Shown: piece after piece, positions 1-9,469 of the stretch
Numbering within the stretch: the first letter of the stretch is position 1
How the letters are laid out: every line of letters starts with the position of its first letter
NCBI RefSeq assembly: GCF_030580955.1
Contig: NZ_JAUQON010000015.1
Coordinates: 80,627 to 144,626, forward strand
DNA: 64,000 nt
Source of the DNA: Hymenobacter convexus
GTDB lineage: Bacteria; Bacteroidota; Bacteroidia; Cytophagales; Hymenobacteraceae
Reading direction: 5' to 3'
Made by a program: the position numbers and the translations under genes
Notes under the pieces: generated by a model
Seen by the model: the letters and a program-made list of their open reading frames with translations, nothing else
Told to the model about the DNA's origin: nothing
The model's database searches: none

Positions 1-1047
1 ACCGTGCAGGCTTCGAACAACAACCCCACCGGCAAGCTCACGCTGGTGTTTCACTCCGACGGCTCGGTGACGAACCCGGGCTTCGCAGCCAACATTTCCT
101 GCTCGACGCCGCCTACCTGCACCCCGGTAACCAACCTGACCGTGACGAACGTGACGGCCAGCTCGGCCTCGCTGAACTTCACGCCCGGCACGGGCAACAC
201 CAGCTACACGGTGACCTACACCCCGGCCGGCGGCGCGGCCCAGACCCGTACTGCTACGGCGTCGCCCATTGTGCTAACGGGTCTGGTATCGGCCACGGCT
301 TACACGGTGAGCATCCAGTCGCTTTGCACCACGGGCTCCACCATCCTCACCACGGCCTCCAGCTTCACGACGCTGCTGCCCAACGACGAACCCTGCGGCG
401 CCCTCAACCTGAGTGCCACGCCTATTTCGGCTTCGAACGTAAGCGCCACCACCAGCGTGCAGAACGGCATCAACACGCCGAGCTGCGCGGGCGGGCCGCT
501 GCCCAAGGATGTGTGGTTCACTTTCGTGGCCAACGCCACGTCCTCCACGCTGACGCTGACGGGCAACGCCGCCGGCTCGGTGCGCGTGTTCACCACGCCG
601 AACTGCTCGACGGGCTTGTTTAATGAAATCTTCTGCCGCGGCAGTGCCACCAACAACACCGCCCTGGGCACGGTATCGGTACCGGGCCTGACGGCGGGCC
701 AGCGCTACTACGTGGCCGTGAATGGCGCCGGCAGCTCCGATGCGGCGGGCATCTTCACCATTTCGGCCACCAACGTGCTCAACGCCACAAAAACGCAGGC
801 CAACACCGATGCCCTGGTGGTGTACCCCAACCCGAGCAACACCGGCCAACTCACCATCAAGCTCAACGAGTTGCGCGGTGCGGGCCAGGTCACGCTGTTC
901 AACTCGCTCGGCCAGGCCGTGCGCGCCCAGGGCCTGACCGGTGCCGCCGAGCAAACCCTCTCCACGCAAGCCCTCGCCGCCGGCCTCTACACCCTGCGGG
1001 TGACGGTAGGCGAGCAGGTGCTGACCCGGAAAGTGGTGCTGGAATAG
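1..1047 (+). CDS. T9SS-exported multidomain surface protein, C-terminal part (5' end outside window)
   Basis: The frame is open from the first base, so the gene starts upstream and only about 348 C-terminal residues are seen. The first 35 or so residues end in SDGSVTNPGFAANISC, like the end of a CUB-type domain. A fibronectin type III domain follows (about residues 40-120), then a bacterial pre-peptidase-like beta domain with the typical KDVWFTFVA and GQRYYVAVNG strands (about 127-255). The protein ends in a type A T9SS sorting domain starting at VYPNPSN (about 272-347, ending RKVVLE). The role is probably cell-surface or secreted adhesion or hydrolysis; the catalytic part, if any, lies outside the window. 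It converges on the next gene across a shared terminator. Confidence 0.85.
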   Translation, partial: TVQASNNNPTGKLTLVFHSDGSVTNPGFAANISCSTPPTCTPVTNLTVTNVTASSASLNFTPGTGNTSYTVTYTPAGGAAQTRTATASPIVLTGLVSATAYTVSIQSLCTTGSTILTTASSFTTLLPNDEPCGALNLSATPISASNVSATTSVQNGINTPSCAGGPLPKDVWFTFVANATSSTLTLTGNAAGSVRVFTTPNCSTGLFNEIFCRGSATNNTALGTVSVPGLTAGQRYYVAVNGAGSSDAAGIFTISATNVLNATKTQANTDALVVYPNPSNTGQLTIKLNELRGAGQVTLFNSLGQAVRAQGLTGAAEQTLSTQALAAGLYTLRVTVGEQVLTRKVVLE

Positions 1048-1066
1048 CCCATCGCCTTTCTTAATT

Positions 1067-1111
1067 GGCACAAAAAAAGAGCCGGCAATCTGCCGGCTCT
1101 TTTTTTGTGCC
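1067..1111. terminator. Bidirectional Rho-independent terminator
   Basis: A perfect stem (GAGCCGGCA, loop ATC, TGCCGGCTC) is flanked by an A-run on the left and a T-run on the right. It sits between two convergent genes and can serve both. Confidence 0.9.
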
Positions 1112-1124
1112 CGTTGGTTTTCGG

Positions 1125-2528
1125 CTATTCTACCACCAGCTTGCGGGTGGCGCGGCCGGCTGCGCCCTCGGCCTGCACGAGGTAGGTGCCGGCACGCAGC
1201 CCGCTCAAATCCAGCGTGGCGGTGGTGGCGGTGCCGACGGGCTGCAGCTCCCGCACAGCGCGGCCGGCCAAGTCGCGGACCGTGAGGCCAGCAGTGGCGG
1301 CGGGCAATTGCACGGTGGCCTGGCGGCGGGCCGGATTGGGAAAAATATTGAAGGCAAAAGCCCCAGCCGGGCGGGTGGCGGTGGCCACGTAGGCGCGGTT
1401 TTCGAGCACCAGAATGCGGTCGTCGGTGGCGGCGGGGGCGCCGCGGCCGTCGCGGTTGCTGGTGCCGATGTAGACCTTGCCCTGCGGCGACACGCAAATG
1501 GCGCGCAAACGGCCGAAGGTGGTCAGAAAGTCGACGCGGCTAGTGATGGCCGCGCCGGTGGCGTCGAGGGTAAGCTGGTTGAGCTTGCTGTCTTTCAGCA
1601 CGGCCAGCAGCAGGCTGCCCTGCCAGGCCGGAATGGCCGGATGGTTGTAGTAGGCCAGGCCGGCCGGGGCAATGGTAGGCGTCCAGGTGGTGAGGGGCTC
1701 GCGCACGTTATTGGCGGCGCAGAACGTGGCTTCGGCGGGCAGGTTGCAGTAGCCTTCCACGTTGGGCCAGCCGTAGTTGCGGCCGGCTTCAATTTTGTTG
1801 ATTTCATCGTCGTTGTTGGGGCCGTGCTCTGAGCTGTAGAGGCGGCCATCGGGCAGCTGCACGAGGCCCTGTGGGTTGCGGTGGCCGAAGGTGTAGACCG
1901 GGCTGTTGGCAATGGGGTTGCTGGCCGGAATGCTGCCGTCGAGATTCAAACGCAGGATTTTGCCATTGAGCGAAGCGGTGTTTTGTGCCTGGGGCTGCTG
2001 CTGGGCGTCGCCGGTGGTCATGAGCAGGGTGCCATCGGCCAGCACGAGCAGGCGCGAGCCGCTGTGCGACGTGGTGGCATCGATGCCGCCCAGCAGCACC
2101 AATGGCGCCGTGAGCGTGCCCGCCGCAGCCGAGTAGGTGTAGCGCACCAGCTTTTCCTTGAGGCTGCCGGCGCCGGTGTAGTTGTATACCACGTACACGT
2201 AGGGCGAAGTGGCAAACTGCGGGTGCAGGGCCAGCCCCAGCAGGCCGCTTTCGCCGGTGGGCGTCACGTCGGGCAGCGTGAGCAGGGCTTGCACCTGGCC
2301 CGTGGCCGGGTCGACGCGGCTGATGCGGCCGTAGCGCTCGGTCATCCAGATGAAATTGTCGGGGCCCCACACCAGTTCCCATACCGTGTTGAGGTTGGTG
2401 GCCAGGGCCGAAACCGTGACGGTGGTAGCGCCCACCGGAAACGTGCTGAGAGCTGGCGCCTGCGAGCAGGCCACTAAGGGCAGCGCCGCCGCCCAAAAGG
2501 CCAGCGCGGCATTACGTAAGTAGTTCAT
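1125..2528 (-). CDS. Secreted PQQ-dependent sugar dehydrogenase-like protein with T9SS tail
   Basis: This 467-residue protein belongs to the glucose/sorbosone dehydrogenase (GSDH, YliI-like) beta-propeller family, which oxidises aldoses with pyrroloquinoline quinone outside the cytoplasm. Visible family motifs are ERYGRISRVD, GHRNPQGL and EHGPNNDDEIN. The start at MNYLRN was chosen because a hydrophobic signal follows directly; the frame continues 43 codons upstream without signal character. The signal ends LPLVACSQ, which could be a lipobox (LVAC) or an ordinary signal peptide. Residues about 390-467 form a T9SS sorting domain starting near FNIFPNPARR. Having both a possible lipobox and a T9SS tail is slightly odd. 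PQQ use is inferred from the family. Confidence 0.85.
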   Translation of the reverse strand: MNYLRNAALAFWAAALPLVACSQAPALSTFPVGATTVTVSALATNLNTVWELVWGPDNFIWMTERYGRISRVDPATGQVQALLTLPDVTPTGESGLLGLALHPQFATSPYVYVVYNYTGAGSLKEKLVRYTYSAAAGTLTAPLVLLGGIDATTSHSGSRLLVLADGTLLMTTGDAQQQPQAQNTASLNGKILRLNLDGSIPASNPIANSPVYTFGHRNPQGLVQLPDGRLYSSEHGPNNDDEINKIEAGRNYGWPNVEGYCNLPAEATFCAANNVREPLTTWTPTIAPAGLAYYNHPAIPAWQGSLLLAVLKDSKLNQLTLDATGAAITSRVDFLTTFGRLRAICVSPQGKVYIGTSNRDGRGAPAATDDRILVLENRAYVATATRPAGAFAFNIFPNPARRQATVQLPAATAGLTVRDLAGRAVRELQPVGTATTATLDLSGLRAGTYLVQAEGAAGRATRKLVVE

Positions 2529-2655
2529 GGAAATAGGCCTATGATGATAAGAATGAAACAGAAAGCCCCTCCAACCGCTAACGAAACCCGCGCCCGGGCG
2601 GATGCCGCACCCGGCACTTTTGTAGCTTGCGGGCGCATTCCTTCCCCGCCTTCTC

Positions 2656-3108
2656 ATGTCTGATTTTCTTACCGAAACCCACCCCAGCGGCTACACCCTC
2701 AGCACCGACCCGGCCCGGCTCGACATCACCGCCATTCACCGCTGGCTGAGCGAGGAATCGTATTGGGCCAAAAATATTCCGCGCGCTACCGTGGAGCGGG
2801 CCATTGCCAACTCCCTCAACTTCGGCCTCTACGCCCCCGACGGTGCCCAGGCCGGCTTCTGCCGCGTGGTGACGGACCGGGCCACGTTTGCCTGGCTCTG
2901 CGACGTGTTTGTGCTGCCCGCGCACCGTGACCACGGCCTCTCGAAGTGGCTGGTGCGCCAGATGCTGGCCCACCCCGACCTGCAGAACCTGCGCCGCCAC
3001 CTGCTCGCCACCTTCGACGCGCACACCCTCTACCAGCGCTTCGGCTACGAGCCCCTGGACCGGCCCGACCGCTGGCTGGAGATAAAGAAGGACAAGCCGT
3101 ATGGGTAA
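2656..3108 (+). CDS. GNAT-family N-acetyltransferase
   Basis: A 150-residue protein with the compact GNAT fold. The strand and loop FVLPAHRDHGLSKWLVRQML (about residues 85-104) carries the acetyl-CoA binding motif, here RDHGLS. It transfers an acetyl group from acetyl-CoA to an amine, but the substrate cannot be told from sequence. The ATG fits the family start and comes about 40 nt after a possible -7 element (CACTTTTG). It is divergent from the sugar dehydrogenase and followed by a GH43-like gene in the same direction. Confidence 0.85.
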   Translation: MSDFLTETHPSGYTLSTDPARLDITAIHRWLSEESYWAKNIPRATVERAIANSLNFGLYAPDGAQAGFCRVVTDRATFAWLCDVFVLPAHRDHGLSKWLVRQMLAHPDLQNLRRHLLATFDAHTLYQRFGYEPLDRPDRWLEIKKDKPYG

Positions 3109-3165
3109 GTCCCGTGCCGGCTTTCCTGATTGAAAGAGCTATCAATATTAGTTGCTCCTGCCCCC

Positions 3166-4791
3166 ATGTACTTGTTTCGCGCTTCTACCTTGCCTTTGGC
3201 AAAGCAACGGCCACGCTGGTTGCTGGTATTTTTCCTGAATATTTTCCTGACTTCCGGTGCTGACGCCCAGAAGCTGAACATCCGGAACGATGCCTTCTGG
3301 AGCACCACTGACGGCCAGCCCATTTACAGCCAGGGCGGCGGAATTTTTCCCTTCAAAGACCCTAAGTCCGGGCAGGGGAAATATTACTGGTACGGCGTGC
3401 ACTACCAAGAGGCCGAAACCTACCGCAACGCCCCCAACAAACCCCTGCCCCAGGCGAGCTATGAATCGGTGACGTGCTACACGTCGACCGACCTGGTGCA
3501 TTGGACGTCGGAAGGCGATGCGCTGACCAAGGCCGAGGCCCTGCCCGACGGCCGCCCCACCTGGGTGGGCCGCCTGGGCGTGGCTTATTTGAAGGAAACC
3601 GGCCAGTACGCCATGCTGGTGCAGCACGGCGCGGAGGTGCTCATTGCCGTGGCCAACCAGCCGGCCGGCCCCTTCAGGTGGCACCGGAAAATCAGCATGC
3701 TGGAACGCATCGGCACGACCAACACCGGCGACCAAACCGTCTTCACCGATGCCGACACCGGCACGTCGTACCTGGTGTATTCGTACGGGCGGGGCCGCAG
3801 CAAAATCTACGTTTCCGAAATTGGCCTACGCAATGGCCAGGTGGATTTGCTTGATTGCACCAAGGTTTTTGAGGGTGCCGGCCGCGAGGGCAACTGCATG
3901 TTTAAGTACCAGGGCAAGTACTACATGGCCGCCTCTAACCTGTACGGCTGGGATGCTTCGCTGGCTTATTACCTGGTTTCCGACAACATCAGGGGACCCT
4001 ACGAGCCGGCCAATAATATGCGGGTGCTGGAGGGAGGCACCGACGATTACGCCCACGTCACGCAAACCGGTTTTTTTGTGAATGTGAAAGGCAGCCGGCA
4101 AGAAACGGTGCTGTATTGCGGCGACCGATGGGCCGATTTTGCCGGCAATGGCTTGGGCTACAACCAGTGGGTACCCCTATCCTTTGCCGGGGCCACGCCG
4201 TATTTCAACTCGCTGGGGTCGTGGAATCTGGATGCCAAAACCGGCGAGTGGGAAGTGGCAGCCGACAACAACTACGCGAAGAACGGGAGCTTTGAAGCCG
4301 ACCGCAAACAAATGCCGAGCCCGGTGAAGCCGGTGCAAACCTACCTGCTGGGCTGGGAAACCACCGTGCTCAAAGGCAACGCGGTTTCGCTCGACACCGC
4401 CACCTCGCCCGTGCTCAACTACAACAACACCGAAGAGGAACGAAAAAGGGTTGTCGGCGAGAAAAGCCTCCATATCAGCGACAAAGTTCCGTTCGAGCGC
4501 CGGGTGTCGCAGGTCGTCCGCTCGTCGCCTTACGTGAAGCTACCCGACGGCTTCTACACGCTCACCGCCAATATTAAGAATACGCCGGGCTTTTCCACCT
4601 TGGAAATGTATGCCGAAACCGCTGGCAAGCACTTCGCTCACAAAGTGAAGCGGGCCAACCCATACTGGACCACCATTGTGCTCCAACACGTGCCCGTTAG
4701 AGAGGGCAAAGTTGAAATTGGTTTCCGGGCCTCTGGCGCCGCCAAAGCCTCGTGCCAGGTAGACGATGTGTCGTTGGTGAGAGAGAAGTGA
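3166..4791 (+). CDS. GH43-like secreted glycoside hydrolase with C-terminal beta-sandwich
   Basis: A 541-residue exported protein. The ATG at 3166 was preferred to an in-frame TTG at 3130 because a membrane-spanning signal (LLVFFLNIFLTSGADAQ) follows it. Residues about 35-345 look like a GH43-type five-bladed propeller: QGGGIFPF, YYWYGVHY, STDLVHWTSEG and GDQTVFTDADTGTSYLVY are all typical segments. The form is closest to the exo-beta-1,3-galactanase-like (GH43_24) branch, but subfamily and substrate are inference. The C-terminal part (about 365-541, starting NYAKNGSFEAD) resembles a carbohydrate-binding jelly roll. It is separated from the main arabinose block by about 14 kb. Confidence 0.75.
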   Translation: MYLFRASTLPLAKQRPRWLLVFFLNIFLTSGADAQKLNIRNDAFWSTTDGQPIYSQGGGIFPFKDPKSGQGKYYWYGVHYQEAETYRNAPNKPLPQASYESVTCYTSTDLVHWTSEGDALTKAEALPDGRPTWVGRLGVAYLKETGQYAMLVQHGAEVLIAVANQPAGPFRWHRKISMLERIGTTNTGDQTVFTDADTGTSYLVYSYGRGRSKIYVSEIGLRNGQVDLLDCTKVFEGAGREGNCMFKYQGKYYMAASNLYGWDASLAYYLVSDNIRGPYEPANNMRVLEGGTDDYAHVTQTGFFVNVKGSRQETVLYCGDRWADFAGNGLGYNQWVPLSFAGATPYFNSLGSWNLDAKTGEWEVAADNNYAKNGSFEADRKQMPSPVKPVQTYLLGWETTVLKGNAVSLDTATSPVLNYNNTEEERKRVVGEKSLHISDKVPFERRVSQVVRSSPYVKLPDGFYTLTANIKNTPGFSTLEMYAETAGKHFAHKVKRANPYWTTIVLQHVPVREGKVEIGFRASGAAKASCQVDDVSLVREK

Positions 4792-4826
4792 CGGCGTTCA
4801 GCTGTCAACGCGCTTCCTGAACCGTT

Positions 4827-5438
4827 CTACTTCGCCGGGCTCGTCCACTTGCTATCCCGCAGGCGAAAGCGCCACGGCAGCCCCGCTGCCTCGGCCCCGG
4901 CGTACTCCAGCCCGACGCGGGCGCTAACCACCACATCAACTTCTGCCACGTCCTCGCGGTGGTCTTCAAACCAAAGCACCTCGCCCGTCACGGGCAGGCC
5001 GGTGAGAGCGGGCGTGATGCCCAGCGCCTGACTCAGCAGGCCCGGGCCGGCGGTGAAGCCGCGCTTGGGAGCAGCCAGGCCGCGGCGGCGCAGCATTTCT
5101 TCGATGCCCAGGGTGGGCTCGATGGCCCGGATGAGGACGGCGTCGGGATGGGCGGCGTCGTGGGTGGCGATGTTGAACAGCGCGTAGCGGTTGTAGACGG
5201 TGTAGATGTAGGCCGCGCCGCCGGGCACGTGCAGGCCCTGCGCCTGGTGGCGCTTGCGCTGCAGATGCAGCGTGAGGGAGTTGTCGCCTTCGTGCCGATA
5301 CGCCTCGGTTTCGACGACGCGCCCGGCGGTGACGACGCCGTTGAGGTTGGTGTAGAGGTGCTTGCCGAGCAGGTCGCGGGCAATGCTAAGCACGTCGGGG
5401 CGCTGGAAAAAGGCGGCGGGCAGCTTGGAATGCGGCAT
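4827..5438 (-). CDS. DNA-3-methyladenine glycosylase (AAG/MPG family)
   Basis: A 203-residue protein of the alkyladenine glycosylase family, which removes alkylated purines from DNA in base excision repair. Visible signatures are LLGKHLYTN, the catalytic glutamate segment VVETEAYRHEGD, GGAAYIYTVYNRYALFN, AVLIRAIEP and TAGPGLLSQALGI. MPHSKLP at 5438 was chosen as start; the longer reading frame only extends into the upstream gene. The region between the catalytic Glu and the GGAAYIY strand (LTLHLQRKRHQAQGLHV) departs from the usual R-N-x-MF type sequence, so this is a divergent subgroup. It follows the upstream gene by only 5 nt and is probably cotranscribed with it. Confidence 0.88.
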   Translation of the reverse strand: MPHSKLPAAFFQRPDVLSIARDLLGKHLYTNLNGVVTAGRVVETEAYRHEGDNSLTLHLQRKRHQAQGLHVPGGAAYIYTVYNRYALFNIATHDAAHPDAVLIRAIEPTLGIEEMLRRRGLAAPKRGFTAGPGLLSQALGITPALTGLPVTGEVLWFEDHREDVAEVDVVVSARVGLEYAGAEAAGLPWRFRLRDSKWTSPAK

Positions 5439-5443
5439 AAGTT

Positions 5444-7420
5444 TCAGCGGACGCGGTAGCGCAGCCCAATGCTCAGCAGCCAGTTCTGCTGCTGCCACGG
5501 CAGGCGCGTGGTGGGCTGCTCGTTCACGCGCAGGTCTACGTCGGCGGCGGGCAAATCGACGGTGGCGGTGCTGCGGAACAGGAAAAACCCGCTTTCCTCG
5601 TCCACTTGCAGCTGCGTTTTGCGGCGCAGCGGCACCAGGTAGCTGGCATCGGCCACCAGTTCGTACCGGTGGCTTAATTCCAGGCCGAGGCCGATGCTGG
5701 GGCGCAGGGCATCGCTCACGGTTTGAATGCGGGCGCTCAGCTCATCGGCGCCGAGGTGGGTGCCGGCCACGCGCAGGCCGCCGTCGGGGTTGTCGAAGGA
5801 GCCCAGCGGCAGGCCCACCGTCTGGCGGAGGTAGCCCAGGCCGGCCCGGCCGTAGAGCGGGCGGTGGCCGGGGTTGAAGTTGTGCTCATAAGCTAGGCCG
5901 GCCTCCCAGCCGTCGCCCTTGAACTGCCGGTAGAGACGCTGCGTGGCTAGGCGCACCGCCAGCTTCTTCGTCAGGGCATACTGGTATTCAAACTGGGTAA
6001 AGACGGTCAAATCCTGCGCATTCACTTGGGCCGTGCGCTGCACCTGCAGGCCGTAGCCGGCCGGCGCGTACGCCACCGCCAAGCCAGCGCCGGGCACGGC
6101 CAGCGGCCAGGCGCCCAGGTGCCAGCCGTAGCTGAAGCGCTTCAGGAAGCGGTCGAAAGCGCTCAGCTGCTTCTGCTGCGGGTCGGTGCCGGCCTCGGCC
6201 GCGGGCCTGAACAGGGAGTCGGCCTGCAGCTGGCGCTTTTGGTCGAACAGGATTTTTTGCACCGCCGCCGGGGGCAGCAGTGTGGTGTGGCCCTTCCAAA
6301 AGGCCGAGTCGTAGGCCACGGTGTTGCGCAGAAACACGTCGTAGAGCTGCGCCCGCTCCACGTAGCCGGGCCGGGGCGTCTGGGCCGTGTCGATGGCCGT
6401 GGTGAGAAATTCGCCAAAGTATTTCAGCGGTGGGCCGACGGGCAGTTTGGCCGTCGTTTGCCACCACACAGTTTTCAGGTGCCAGCGGCCGGCATAGAAC
6501 TGGTACGCCACGCGCAGGGCGCGCGAGTCGGCCACGTCGCGCGCGCCCCGGTTGAGGCCGGCGGGCGTGTAGTGCCACTCGGCTCCCAGAAAGGCGTAGC
6601 TGTCCTGCTCGATGTACATGCGGCCCTCCAAAGTAGCGCGGTGGTTGCCCGCCTTCGGCCCGAAGGTGATGACGTAGACCGGCCGGTCCTGAAACGTGCT
6701 GCCGGGCGCTAGGCGGTAATCATAATCTTTGAAATGGGCTGGGTCGATGAAATCTGAGCGGCGGTGCACAAAATCGCCCATGTGCGCGATGAACGGCCCG
6801 CCCGCCCAGTCGATGCGAATGGGCGTACGGTCGCGCCGCAAATCGACCTTGCGCGACTGCTTTATCTGGATTTCGCCCTCCGCCGTGCGCTTTCTGTACG
6901 ACTCCTTGAAGGCCAGCACCAGCCCCTCGGCCAGGTAGCGCGGCTGCCCGGCCGGGTCGTTGTCCGACTCGCGGTAGAAGCCCGTGAGCTGGGTGGGTCG
7001 CACCGGGTAATTGCGCGGAATGCGCGCCACGGCCTCCCGTACGATGCCCAGCACCGAACCCGTCACCTGCACCTCGCCCAGCGCGGCCGGGCTGATTTTC
7101 AGCTCAATGCGCAGCTCCGGCCCCGGCAGCGGCGGCAGGGCGCGGGTGTATTTGCGGTAGCCCAGCAGGGCCACTTCCAGCCGCTCGCCCAGCAGCGCCG
7201 CCGGAATGCTCAGGGCAAAGCGCCCTTCGTCGTTGGTGCTCGTGCCGATGCGGTTGTCGGCCACGCCCACCTGCGCGTTCGGGATGGGCTGGTGGGTTTC
7301 GGCATCAAGCACTTGGCCGCGCAGCAAAACTGGCCCCTGCGCCAGCGCGGGCCCGGCTAGCAAAACCAGCCAAACCAAGTGCAATAGGCGGAGCATTGAA
7401 AGCGTTAGCAGTTTCACCAT
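5444..7420 (-). CDS. Outer-membrane CarboxypepD_reg-like domain protein (putative beta-barrel)
   Basis: A 658-residue exported protein. The signal peptide ends ALAQGP; MLRLLHL at 7396 is an equally good start. Residues about 30-115 are a carboxypeptidase-regulatory-like beta sandwich (LLRGQVLDAETHQPIPNAQVGVADNRIGTS is its hallmark opening). After it comes a module IVREAVARIPRNYPVRPTQLTGFYRES that also occurs in the esterase fusion at 46.4-48.9 kb. The second half alternates aromatic and polar residues and ends LSIGLRYRVR, as outer-membrane beta-barrels do. The function is unknown; such Bacteroidota proteins are usually annotated only by the N-terminal domain. It lies directly upstream of the glycosylase gene. 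Confidence 0.75.
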   Translation of the reverse strand: MVKLLTLSMLRLLHLVWLVLLAGPALAQGPVLLRGQVLDAETHQPIPNAQVGVADNRIGTSTNDEGRFALSIPAALLGERLEVALLGYRKYTRALPPLPGPELRIELKISPAALGEVQVTGSVLGIVREAVARIPRNYPVRPTQLTGFYRESDNDPAGQPRYLAEGLVLAFKESYRKRTAEGEIQIKQSRKVDLRRDRTPIRIDWAGGPFIAHMGDFVHRRSDFIDPAHFKDYDYRLAPGSTFQDRPVYVITFGPKAGNHRATLEGRMYIEQDSYAFLGAEWHYTPAGLNRGARDVADSRALRVAYQFYAGRWHLKTVWWQTTAKLPVGPPLKYFGEFLTTAIDTAQTPRPGYVERAQLYDVFLRNTVAYDSAFWKGHTTLLPPAAVQKILFDQKRQLQADSLFRPAAEAGTDPQQKQLSAFDRFLKRFSYGWHLGAWPLAVPGAGLAVAYAPAGYGLQVQRTAQVNAQDLTVFTQFEYQYALTKKLAVRLATQRLYRQFKGDGWEAGLAYEHNFNPGHRPLYGRAGLGYLRQTVGLPLGSFDNPDGGLRVAGTHLGADELSARIQTVSDALRPSIGLGLELSHRYELVADASYLVPLRRKTQLQVDEESGFFLFRSTATVDLPAADVDLRVNEQPTTRLPWQQQNWLLSIGLRYRVR

Positions 7421-7637
7421 AAAATGGCTTAAGAAAGCGGATTAGCTGGGGTGGGCGGCCTTCATCCGGTACTCGCGTCGCGAAGAAACGGCCGGACTCG
7501 GACTACTTACGGTTTGGCAAATTATTCAACAACCACCGGCTTCTCAACGACGCGAATACCAGGGGCAGTATTCGGGCTGTAGATTTTTACGCTTTTCAAC
7601 AACCACCGCTTTTTCGCCGTAACAATCTACTACGCAA

Positions 7638-8234
7638 TTGCTTTACCGCACTAGGAAAATAACCGCCGCGCTGGGAGTGCTGGGCCTGGCGGGATGCCGG
7701 GCGTTCGACCCCGCGCTGCTCGCGCCCACCTCCGACCCTTTGCCCGTCCAACTGCCGCCCCTGGTGGCCGAGGTCCGGCTGCCGCATTTTTCCGTCAGCC
7801 GTGATTCTCAGGCCGTGGCCACGGATGTTCGCACCCTGTTTGGGCGCGAAGTGCGCGAGGTACTGGCCGACTCTTCCGGCGCGCCCCGGGGCTTCGCGGT
7901 GCTCACCGCCCGCCGCGTCCGCTACGGCACAGGGCCGGTTTATTCGTACATCTCGGGCCTGGCGTTTGGCGGGCTCGCCCTGTTGGGGTTGCCGATGGCC
8001 CGCTACCGGTGCGCCGTCGACGTGCAGCTCGACGTGCGCAACCAGCGCCGCGAATTGATAGGCACTTACTATGCGCAAGGGCAAGCCAAGGCCACGGCCG
8101 GCCCCTACAGCCACGCCAACTACGCCCAGCCCGAGCGGGTGCTCTACGTGCAGTGCGTCCGGCAAGGGCTGGCGCAGATTATGACGCAGCTCCAGCCCGA
8201 AATCCCCCACCTTCGGGAGGAGCTGGCGCCGTAA
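7638..8234 (+). CDS. Hypothetical lipoprotein
   Basis: A 198-residue protein that I do not recognise. The only in-frame start after the upstream stop is a TTG at 7638. It gives a short type II signal with lipobox LAGC (MLYRTRKITAALGVLGLAGC), so the mature protein should be a lipid-anchored periplasmic or outer-membrane protein. The middle has a hydrophobic glycine-rich stretch (YISGLAFGGLALLGLPMA) that could be a membrane segment. Its stop lies 2 nt from the stop of the convergent asd gene, with no terminator between them. Confidence 0.65.
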   Translation: MLYRTRKITAALGVLGLAGCRAFDPALLAPTSDPLPVQLPPLVAEVRLPHFSVSRDSQAVATDVRTLFGREVREVLADSSGAPRGFAVLTARRVRYGTGPVYSYISGLAFGGLALLGLPMARYRCAVDVQLDVRNQRRELIGTYYAQGQAKATAGPYSHANYAQPERVLYVQCVRQGLAQIMTQLQPEIPHLREELAP

Positions 8235-8236
8235 GG

Positions 8237-9238
8237 CTAGCTACCGGCCACCGCCCACTTGCCCACCAGGTACTCGGCAATCTGCACGGCGTTGGTGGCG
8301 GCGCCTTTGCGCAGGTTGTCGGCCACCACCCACATATTGAGGGTGCGGGGCTGGGTTTCGTCGCGGCGCAGGCGGCCCACCAGCACGGCGTCCTTGCCGT
8401 GGCTATCTTTGGGCATGGGGTAGCGGTTGGTGCTGGGGTCGTCCACCAGCTCCACGCCGGGCGTGTTGGCCAGGATTTCGCGCACTTCGGCCAAGTCGAA
8501 TTCCTTCTCAAACTCCACGTTGATGGATTCCGAGTGGCCGCCCATCACCGGAATCCGCACGCAGGTGGCCGTGACACGGATGCTGTCGTCGCCCATGATT
8601 TTTTTGGTCTCGTTCACCATCTTCAGCTCTTCCTTGGTGTAGCCGTTGGGCTCGAACACGTCGATGTGCGGCAACACGTTCAGGTCGATGGCATGCGGGT
8701 AGGCGGGGTTGGTGGCGGGCTGGCCAGCGCGCTCTTCCAGCAGCTGGTCCACGGCTTTTTTGCCGGTGCCAGTCACGCTCTGGTAGGTGCTCACCACAAT
8801 GCGCTGCACTTTGTAGGCCTTGTGCAAATCATTCAGGGCCACCACCATCTGAATGGTGGAGCAGTTGGGATTGGCAATGATTTTATCTTCCGGCGTGAGG
8901 GTGTCGGCGTTCAGTTCGGGCACCACCAGCTTTTTGGTGGGGTCCATGCGCCAAGCCGAGGAATTGTCGATGACGGTGGTGCCCACGGCAGCAAAGCGCG
9001 GCGCGTGCTCTTTGCTCACCGAGCCGCCGGCCGAGAAAATGGCAATGTCGGGCCGGGCCGCAATGGCGTCGTCCATGCTCACCACGGGGTATTTTTTGCC
9101 CAGAAACTCCACCACTTGGCCCACCGACCGGGCCGAGGCCACGGGCAGCAGCTCGGTGAGCGGAAACTGACGCTCGGCCAGCACTTTCAGCATCTCGGTG
9201 CCCACCAAACCGGTGGCACCCACAACAGCAATTTTCAT
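8237..9238 (-). CDS. asd: Aspartate-semialdehyde dehydrogenase
   Basis: A 333-residue enzyme that reduces L-aspartyl-4-phosphate to aspartate semialdehyde with NADPH, the branch point to lysine, threonine, methionine and diaminopimelate. The NADP-binding loop is GATGLVG (residues 7-13), the catalytic cysteine is C126 in NPNCSTIQ, and VRIPVMGGHSES carries the substrate-binding Arg and the catalytic His region. Length and start fit the family. It is a single gene; other aspartate-family genes (metY, metX, hom) lie 42 kb away in the same window. Confidence 0.95.
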   Translation of the reverse strand: MKIAVVGATGLVGTEMLKVLAERQFPLTELLPVASARSVGQVVEFLGKKYPVVSMDDAIAARPDIAIFSAGGSVSKEHAPRFAAVGTTVIDNSSAWRMDPTKKLVVPELNADTLTPEDKIIANPNCSTIQMVVALNDLHKAYKVQRIVVSTYQSVTGTGKKAVDQLLEERAGQPATNPAYPHAIDLNVLPHIDVFEPNGYTKEELKMVNETKKIMGDDSIRVTATCVRIPVMGGHSESINVEFEKEFDLAEVREILANTPGVELVDDPSTNRYPMPKDSHGKDAVLVGRLRRDETQPRTLNMWVVADNLRKGAATNAVQIAEYLVGKWAVAGS

Positions 9239-9352
9239 GGATAAAGCAGAAATATAAAAAGCTGCCCCCTGGCGGGGGAAGCAACTGCAAATGTCGCCAC
9301 AAATGGACTACTTTAGACGTCGCGTAGGCCAGCACTGCGCTTTTGAGTCGTT

Positions 9353-9438
9353 TGTCATCCTAAGCGTAGCGAAGGACCTTATCACGTTAGAACCATTGTG
9401 CTAGTGTGATAAGGTCCTTCGCTACGCTCAGGATGACA
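9353..9438. repeat. Dispersed palindromic element, family A
   Basis: Two 33-bp arms (9353-9385 and 9406-9438) are inverted copies with a single mismatch, separated by a 20-nt loop. The arm begins TGTCATCCTGAGCG and contains the core GAGCGTAGCGAAGG. A second family A copy lies at 50077-50179. Confidence 0.9.
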
Positions 9439-9469
9439 GGCGTTTGTCCTTCACTCCTCATTGGCTTCG

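Noticed and set aside
7524..7618. Short direct repeat TTCAACAACCACCG in the gap upstream of the lipoprotein gene
   Set aside because: There are only two copies of a 14-nt word, with no palindrome or promoter relation; too weak to call.
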